From Nereocystis luetkeana (lineage: Eukaryota > Sar > Phaeophyceae > Laminariales > Laminariaceae), in assembly GCA_031213475.1 (NCBI GenBank), contig JARUPZ010000035.1, positions 4,702,953 to 4,766,952 on the forward strand: a stretch of DNA of 64,000 nt, in the 5' to 3' direction. Numbering within the stretch: the first letter of the stretch is position 1; every line of letters begins with the position of its first letter. Below the pieces are notes generated by a model. The model saw nothing but the letters and a program-made list of their open reading frames with translations. It ran no database searches and was not told the DNA's origin. The translations under genes and the position numbers were made by a program. Shown piece by piece: positions 33,749-64,000 of the stretch.

Positions 33749-35060
33749 AAATAATAATAATAGCTGGGTACAAGAACCGAGCGCCGGCTGAGTTGCCCCT
33801 TTTGCTTCAGCTTGCCACACCCCCGAATTTTCGAGTCAAAGCCGCAATGCCGAAAGGGAACCTTGTGACTATACACGTAGGGAACAGAAAATTAGCCCAA
33901 GGTCCAACGAACCAACAGGAGCTTTCCCTTCGATAGTCGGGGGTGACCGTGACGTTAGGAAATCTGGGGGTATCGACCTGGGCATGTTGGGGTGATAACG
34001 TACGTACGTGCAACAGTCCTTTTCTCGACACCTCACGCATAAAAAGGTCAGAATGGAAAGCCAAACTGGAGCGCTGTGATCACGGAATGATTCAAGGCCA
34101 GAAAAAAAGTTCTTCGTTTTTTTCCAACTTTGGATCAGTTGGTTATAGAGACCCCCTTCAGGGCTGGACAGGGGGGGGGGTGGGGTCTCTAAAACCAAGG
34201 GATCCAAAATTGGATCCCTCCTGTTTTTTTTTCATGTGAGGTGTTGGAAAATGACTGTTCCGGTCGCCCGCCTCGTGCCAATCGTTTTTTTTTTCCCGCT
34301 CTCACCTGCAACCTGCGACACATATCGTTCATACACTTTTCCTTCCTTGCTTGTCGCTGAACGTCGTAACCTCGTGCTTCGTGTGATATACGAGGTGTAC
34401 GGCCGTTCTTGCCGCTATTTTTCTTCCTGTTTCCATTACATTTAGTGTGTATTCTTCCTTCTTGCCCCTCCTTCCTACTGCTTGCTACTAATAACATACC
34501 TGGTACCAGGTACCAGGTACAGCAGTAGCCGAATGATGTGGGGAATGGAAAGGGGGAAAGCGCTTGCAGAGAAGCGTACGTAAGAGAGATACTGCTGATT
34601 TACGGAAGGATACTCGGTTTATATAGGAACAACATCTACCCTATGCTGTCGGAAGGCAAGCACAATAATAATATAATACCAGGTATTAATAGTAGTATCA
34701 TAGCCGTACCTCAGATCTGGGGTCACACACGTATAGCAGCCCCCCCCCCCCCCCCCCCCCCCCATTACGGAACGTACGTGCCTCACATTTTTATCGGGAG
34801 AAGGGTTCAACACTTTTTTCCCTCGTCGACTCGCGTCTGACTAATTGTGCCTACACCAGTACCCACGCTATTATCTACAGTAGTATTATTATTATTTCCC
34901 TTGCCATCCGACAATGTGCAGCATGATCTTCAACATTGATCACTCATAACTTTATAGGTGCTTTCGTTCAATTGAAGCAACATCTATTGGTGTCGTTCGG
35001 GAATAAACCCCCCCCCATAGAGAACTGAACCCATGATACCAACTCTATTAATATTAGTTT
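33749..35060. other. Gene-poor stretch
   Basis: Holds a short hairpin (GGGGTCTCTAAAACCAA against 34138-34155), a solo family E arm and a family H copy with a 24-bp C run. The frame at 33703-33936 is mildly coding-like at its end but unsupported. Confidence 0.4.
34706..34868 (+). repeat. Family H repeat, copy 3
   Basis: TCTGGGGTCACACACG, C run 34740-34763, CTCACATTTTTATCGGGAGA and CCCTCGTCGACTCGCGTCTG. Compared with copy 4 it has CACCAGTA inserted after GTGCCTA. Confidence 0.75.
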
Positions 35061-35577
35061 TACGGGGGACCATAGTTAATACCAGTAGGACCTATGGTAT
35101 GCATAAAAACCTATATATATCACCACTTTTACTATTAACAGACAAATCGGAAAAATGGGAACGAAGCCTAAAATGAGAACCAAGCCGTATCTCCAGAACC
35201 ATGTGGTGTATCAGATAGCCAAAATGATCCTGCGAAACCCCTTGGCCAGCCCTGTGAGAGGAGCTCGTCAGAACGGTCATGCTCCATCTCGTGCCTTCGG
35301 GTGGGCGCAAAAAGCGATATACGCTGGCTCTATTGTGATTTCTCTAGATGCTGGCTACCGCGGCGATGCCGAGGACTTCCAGCCTGAGCGACAGCTCATT
35401 CGAAGGCTGCTGTGCAGCCCCACAGGACTGTCAACTTTTTTTCTTGGAGTTGTACACAATTGGTTTGCTTTCTAAAAAAAAACGTCCGTTCTCATTTTTT
35501 GTTTCGTTCCCATTTTTGCGTTTTGTCTGTTTATTAATAACAATATTCGGCCCTATTAGCTATGCCCCCCCGTGATA
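35061..35577 (+). mobile_element. Enlarged family A element carrying about 400 bp of other sequence
   Basis: Left end TTTTACGGGGGACCATAGTT and the left half up to about 35140 match family A (with a CCAGTA micro-insert after GTTAATA); the right end CCTATTAGCTATGCCCCCCC is at 35552-35571. The usual central bases are interrupted by 35143-35530, which has no counterpart in the other copies and contains a 106-codon ORF. Confidence 0.65.
35155..35475 (+). CDS. ORF captured inside the enlarged family A element
   Basis: ATG at 35155, TAA at 35473; 106 residues with protein-like composition (KMILRNPLASPVRGARQNGH, then a Gly/Ala stretch AFGWAQKAIYAGSIVISLDA). Not a transposase by any motif I know. It could be a captured host exon or chance coding. 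Lies wholly between the element's two arms. Confidence 0.35.
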   Translation: MGTKPKMRTKPYLQNHVVYQIAKMILRNPLASPVRGARQNGHAPSRAFGWAQKAIYAGSIVISLDAGYRGDAEDFQPERQLIRRLLCSPTGLSTFFLGVVHNWFAF

Positions 35578-36046
35578 GCAGCGTTCGAGGTCAACCACTA
35601 CTACTGCACCCCGCCGCTGTTGTATGCGGCAGTCGCCATTTCTTTGCTTTCGACGCTTGTCTCCCGTCCTAAAAGGGGTGAACACATGACGACAGCATGG
35701 TACCTGGTACGCAGAAGCAGCACAGCAATTAATTGTGCGTTTTACGTACGGTACCCGGTACATGCATATTCAACTTGGTGAGCTGGATATGGAAGGATGG
35801 AGAGGAGGGGGGGGAAGCCCTCCCTTCTTCATTGCATGCGTAGTCTCAACAGCTAGCTTTGCTCCGAATTATTTGCCCCTCTACCGGCGGGTTTTGCCAC
35901 GTCCTAACCGCGCCGTCGGGATAGCTTGTCGAATTTCTTCAAGAAGACCATATGCATATTCACACATTGTGAAGTTGGAACAACGGACGATGATTACTTC
36001 CGGAGCTCACCGCTGTGATGCCGGCTGCAACTGCTGCCTGTCTGTC

Positions 36047-36086
36047 TTTTTTTTTTTTTTTTTTTTTTTTTTTTCTTTTTTTTTTT
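36047..36086 (+). repeat. Poly-T tract
   Basis: Nearly uninterrupted T run of about 40 bp. Confidence 0.9.
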
Positions 36087-36138
36087 CATCCCATTCATTA
36101 TCTTCGCACATCTTCTTCTCTCTCTCCTTCCAACTCGT

Positions 36139-36272
36139 AACTCAGATCCGGGGGCACATAGCAGGCTCTTCTACCCCCTTCCCACTACGGTACGTGCCTT
36201 CATTTTTATCGCGAGAAGATTTCAGCCTTTTCTTCCCTCGTCGACTCGCATCGAATTGTGCCTACCCACGCT
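36139..36272 (+). repeat. Family H repeat, copy 4
   Basis: AGATCCGGGGGCACATAGCA to CCCTCGTCGACTCGCATC and GTGCCTACCCACGC; no long C run in this copy. Confidence 0.75.
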
Positions 36273-36327
36273 GCAAGGCGTTCTCAACAATTGAATCCCT
36301 TTTTTTATTTTTGCAAATAAAGTCAAA

Positions 36328-36405
36328 GTCCGACCCTCCTGGGGCTCGAACCCAGGACTCAAACAAGTAGAATTCGAGGTTAACCACTTGAACCACCGGG
36401 GCGAC
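36328..36405 (-). pseudogene. tRNA-like sequence (tRNA-derived or pseudo-tRNA)
   Basis: Read on the minus strand: an A-box-like TGGTTCAAGTGGTTAACC (D arm GGTT/AACC), a possible anticodon arm CTCGAA/TTTGAG around TTCTAC, and a perfect T arm CTGGG-TTCGAGC-CCCAG (B box). The acceptor strands do not pair well and the anticodon loop is too long, so a functional tRNA is unlikely. Confidence 0.5.
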
Positions 36406-36660
36406 TGTCTGGAAGTATGTCTAGCACGCTCGAGCAAGCGTGTTGTGCCGGTTTTATCCCCTGCATCGCTCCACCGCCACAAAGAGCGTCTATCCGCTAC
36501 TATCTACGGTAGGTATTAATAGTGTCTCCTCGCCTCACTCAATATTCTGGGAACAAGAACCGACCTCGTCGTGCTTTCTTTCGCACACGCGCAAGCATGA
36601 AACGTATTGTTTTTACGACCGAAAAAATACCACCACTACTACTCGACAGTACATTAGTAC

Positions 36661-36772
36661 TATTACGGGGGACCACAGTTAACAACAGGACCTATGGTAC
36701 ACATAAAAACCTATATGTTTAACCATTTTTACTAACAATATTTGGTCCTGTTAACTATGGACCCCCGTAATA
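36661..36772 (+). mobile_element. Family A inverted-repeat element
   Basis: TATTACGGGGGACCACAGTT to TAACTATGGACCCCCGTAA; orientation opposite to 45343. Confidence 0.85.
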
Positions 36773-36825
36773 GTAAATTGTTATTGCCCTCGATGAAATG
36801 CATTCGAGCGCTGTTCTCAGTTTGC

Positions 36826-36931
36826 TTATAGTAAATAGGACCTACGGCACACACAATAACTTATATATATATATATGCCAATTTTTACTAACAATATTTG
36901 GTCCTATTTACTATGGTCCCCCGTAATATAG
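36826..36931 (+). mobile_element. Family A element, left terminus lost
   Basis: Begins at CTTATAGTAAATAGGACC; right end complete. Confidence 0.75.
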
Positions 36932-38680
36932 ATGCCAGTGGCGGTATGTATGTATGTATGTATGCGCTGTACACGCGCAAGTATTCATAGACCCGTGGCA
37001 TTGTGGCATTCTATGAGTACCAGGCACTTGTGTTAGCTTGCATCCACACTATCCCAGGGGAATATACACCGTCACAGCAGTACACCGAACCAAAATACGT
37101 CTCACAAACATTGGGGGGGGGGGGGGGGGGGGGGCATGTGGTGTTGGGGTGTATCGGGAGTTCTGATTACTACTGTAGACCCCGTTGAGCCTTTTACGAT
37201 GATGATAGTACCGAGTACAGTGATACTTACTTCCAAGTACTACGTCGTTTAATGGCGATAGATCCTGACCGTACCAATTGAGCGAGAAATTGCGAGGGAT
37301 ATATATAGAAACGACTATTAATACCTGGTAAATGCACGGTTAACAGTGTCAGTCGTAAAATAATTGATGTTGTTGTGTTCTATATTTTCCCTCGGTCGTG
37401 CCTCCTCGTCATCTTGATCGCTCAACACGTGGGGTGGCTCGCTCGCTTCAGTGTTCCCAAAAACAAATTCCCTTGGCAGGCCCAATCTTTCAATGCAAAA
37501 CGAGCACTAAAACGGCAGCTGCCGACTTTAGGTCGACCGCCTTTTTCGTCCTTGCGTGCACAATGAATGTTCCCTCAGTTCGGAAAGAAGCTGGGAAAAA
37601 AAATGTCGCACGAATAGCAAAACAATGACATAAATAATGTGAAAATCGCTTAATTTTACCTCAAAGCCGCGAGCGGATAAGGACGTTTTTCGATACCACT
37701 AAAAAATGACCCCCCCCCCTTCCCGGCCACCGTGTTTTTCAGATACTTCTCACCTTCTGTGGTAACTATGAAGGCGTCAAGCCCCCCCCCCCCCCCCGCC
37801 CCACAGCCCCCCCCCCCCCCCCCCCCCCCTCCCCCTCGCGCCCCTTCCAAATGGTTGACACTAACGACATTGTTTCTGCATCACCCCAAGCCGCTAGCTA
37901 GCTGTCCCAACAACTAGCCGAGGTTTATTTCTCTACCGTAATCCTCCCGTCCCCCAGGAGCGTTGGCGTTCAGCAAAAACGCCAAAAAAAAGCAAAATCG
38001 GCCTGCTCCGTTCCGTCCACTCCGAATATGGTAAAAAGATCGGCTCCCTCCGAAAATCGTGCAGACCCGTATCTCACCGATGCACTAATTTCAATACCCG
38101 AATCGGAACACCCCTTCTCCCCCTCGCCACCGAGTTTCGATGGACACCGCTGACTGCCACAAACATGGAAAAAAATGTGTGGGTGACTGCTCCTACTACA
38201 AGAAAAACTCTTCTGGACCAATCCTCACGCGGCACAGGGCGTTGCCACACACGGCAAAAAAAAAAAACGAGATTACTACGCTCGTAGTACCACTACTACC
38301 ATAGAAAAAGTCTCTCGACCCTTCGATCTCTCGAGTTTCTCACGGTAGCCCCAAGAGCCGAGCGAAGCAAAGCAAGCGAGACCCACCCCCGGGTGATGAA
38401 AGGGCAATAATGCCAATATAGCCGGTGAAAACGGACGGGATAAAAAAAAAAAAAATCGCCAAAAAAAAAATGTAGTCTCCATTTTGCGATTCCGATGTCC
38501 GATTGACTCGTGCCATGTCGATTAAACCGTCCTACGGCTGTATGTCGACAGTCGTGGTCGTACCATTGACTGTTGATTGATGATTGAATCGTACGATCGA
38601 ATCACGATCGAATCGAATGAATCGGCTGTGATTCACTGCCAGGCCTACTTTTGCCTGTTTTCTAACGATCTTGTCCTGTC
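36932..38680. other. Gene-poor stretch downstream of CDC48
   Basis: G run 37113-37134, C runs 37782-37797 and 37807-37829. Weak ORFs only (37375-37628 plus, 37970-38221 minus). The CDC48 3' untranslated region must lie in its right part, but no polyadenylation signal can be chosen. Confidence 0.4.
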
Positions 38681-38767
38681 ACCCCACCCCCCGTCCCGAT
38701 CAGCCGTACAAGTCGTCGACATCGTCTGCGGCAGCGTCCGCATCATCAGCGGCCACCCCCATCCCGA

Positions 38768-63828
<25,061 letters not shown>

Positions 63829-64000
63829 CTATTGCATTGCATCCGCCACAAACATTTCCGTTTACGTAGTTGCGAGCTTTTTGGTGTACTGTACTTGCCA
63901 TCCAAATTGGAGCGATCAGAATGAAGCAATCAAATGCGACCAATCGACTTCGACGAACCGAGAAAAAGTCGCGCGGTGCGAAAAACACGCATGTATACCT

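Noticed and set aside
35735..36370. 211-codon plus-strand ORF
   Set aside because: Runs through a poly-T tract, a family H copy and a tRNA-like sequence, so it is a composite of repeats.

Overview
This is nuclear DNA of a eukaryote with large, intron-rich, repeat-rich genes. The evidence is long GT-AG introns, short coding exons, a protein set unlike bacteria (Cdc48/p97, a FAM210/DUF1279 protein, a PAM2 protein), many non-autonomous inverted-repeat elements and a short TTAGGG-type tract. A large-genome alga or other protist, for example a stramenopile, would fit, but the sequence alone does not fix the lineage.

Right part (38.8-63.8 kb, minus strand): one gene, CDC48 (p97/VCP). Fourteen exons join without a frame break into 719 residues, from inside the N domain through D1 and D2 to the terminal DDLYG and stop. 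The first coding exon or exons lie beyond the right edge. About 2.2 kb of this 25 kb is coding. The 13 introns (0.44-4.1 kb) are filled with inverted-repeat elements, minisatellites, poly-G/C runs and tandem, decayed copies of the gene's own exon starts.

Left end: a C-terminal coding tail runs in from the left edge (1-120, plus). A complete three-exon gene for a small mitochondrial-type DUF1279/FAM210 membrane protein follows on the minus strand (6431 to 1364). The middle carries a complete five-exon gene (23457-24796, plus) for a 141-residue protein that starts with a PAM2 motif, the peptide that binds poly(A)-binding protein. The rest of 6.5-38.7 kb holds weak or unrecognised coding-like segments: a minus-strand candidate at 18.8-19.9 kb, a lysine-rich/alanine-rich segment at 12.5-13.3 kb, two related cysteine-peptidase-like remnants at 5.9 and 21 kb. 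Otherwise it is repeats.

Repeats define the window. Family A (about 110 bp, nearly all inverted repeat, TA duplication) has 19 copies. Family B (about 95 bp hairpin, TTAA duplication, piggyBac-like ends) has about 13. Families C (GATC-rich), D (poly-G-headed), E (long inverted arms), F and H (C-tract) add more. Very short palindromic words bounded by TA, above all TA-CCWGG-TA, recur dozens of times. In several family A copies they are present as clean 6-19 bp insertions at TA. This, together with repeated duplication of 3' splice-site regions inside CDC48, is the most unusual signal here.
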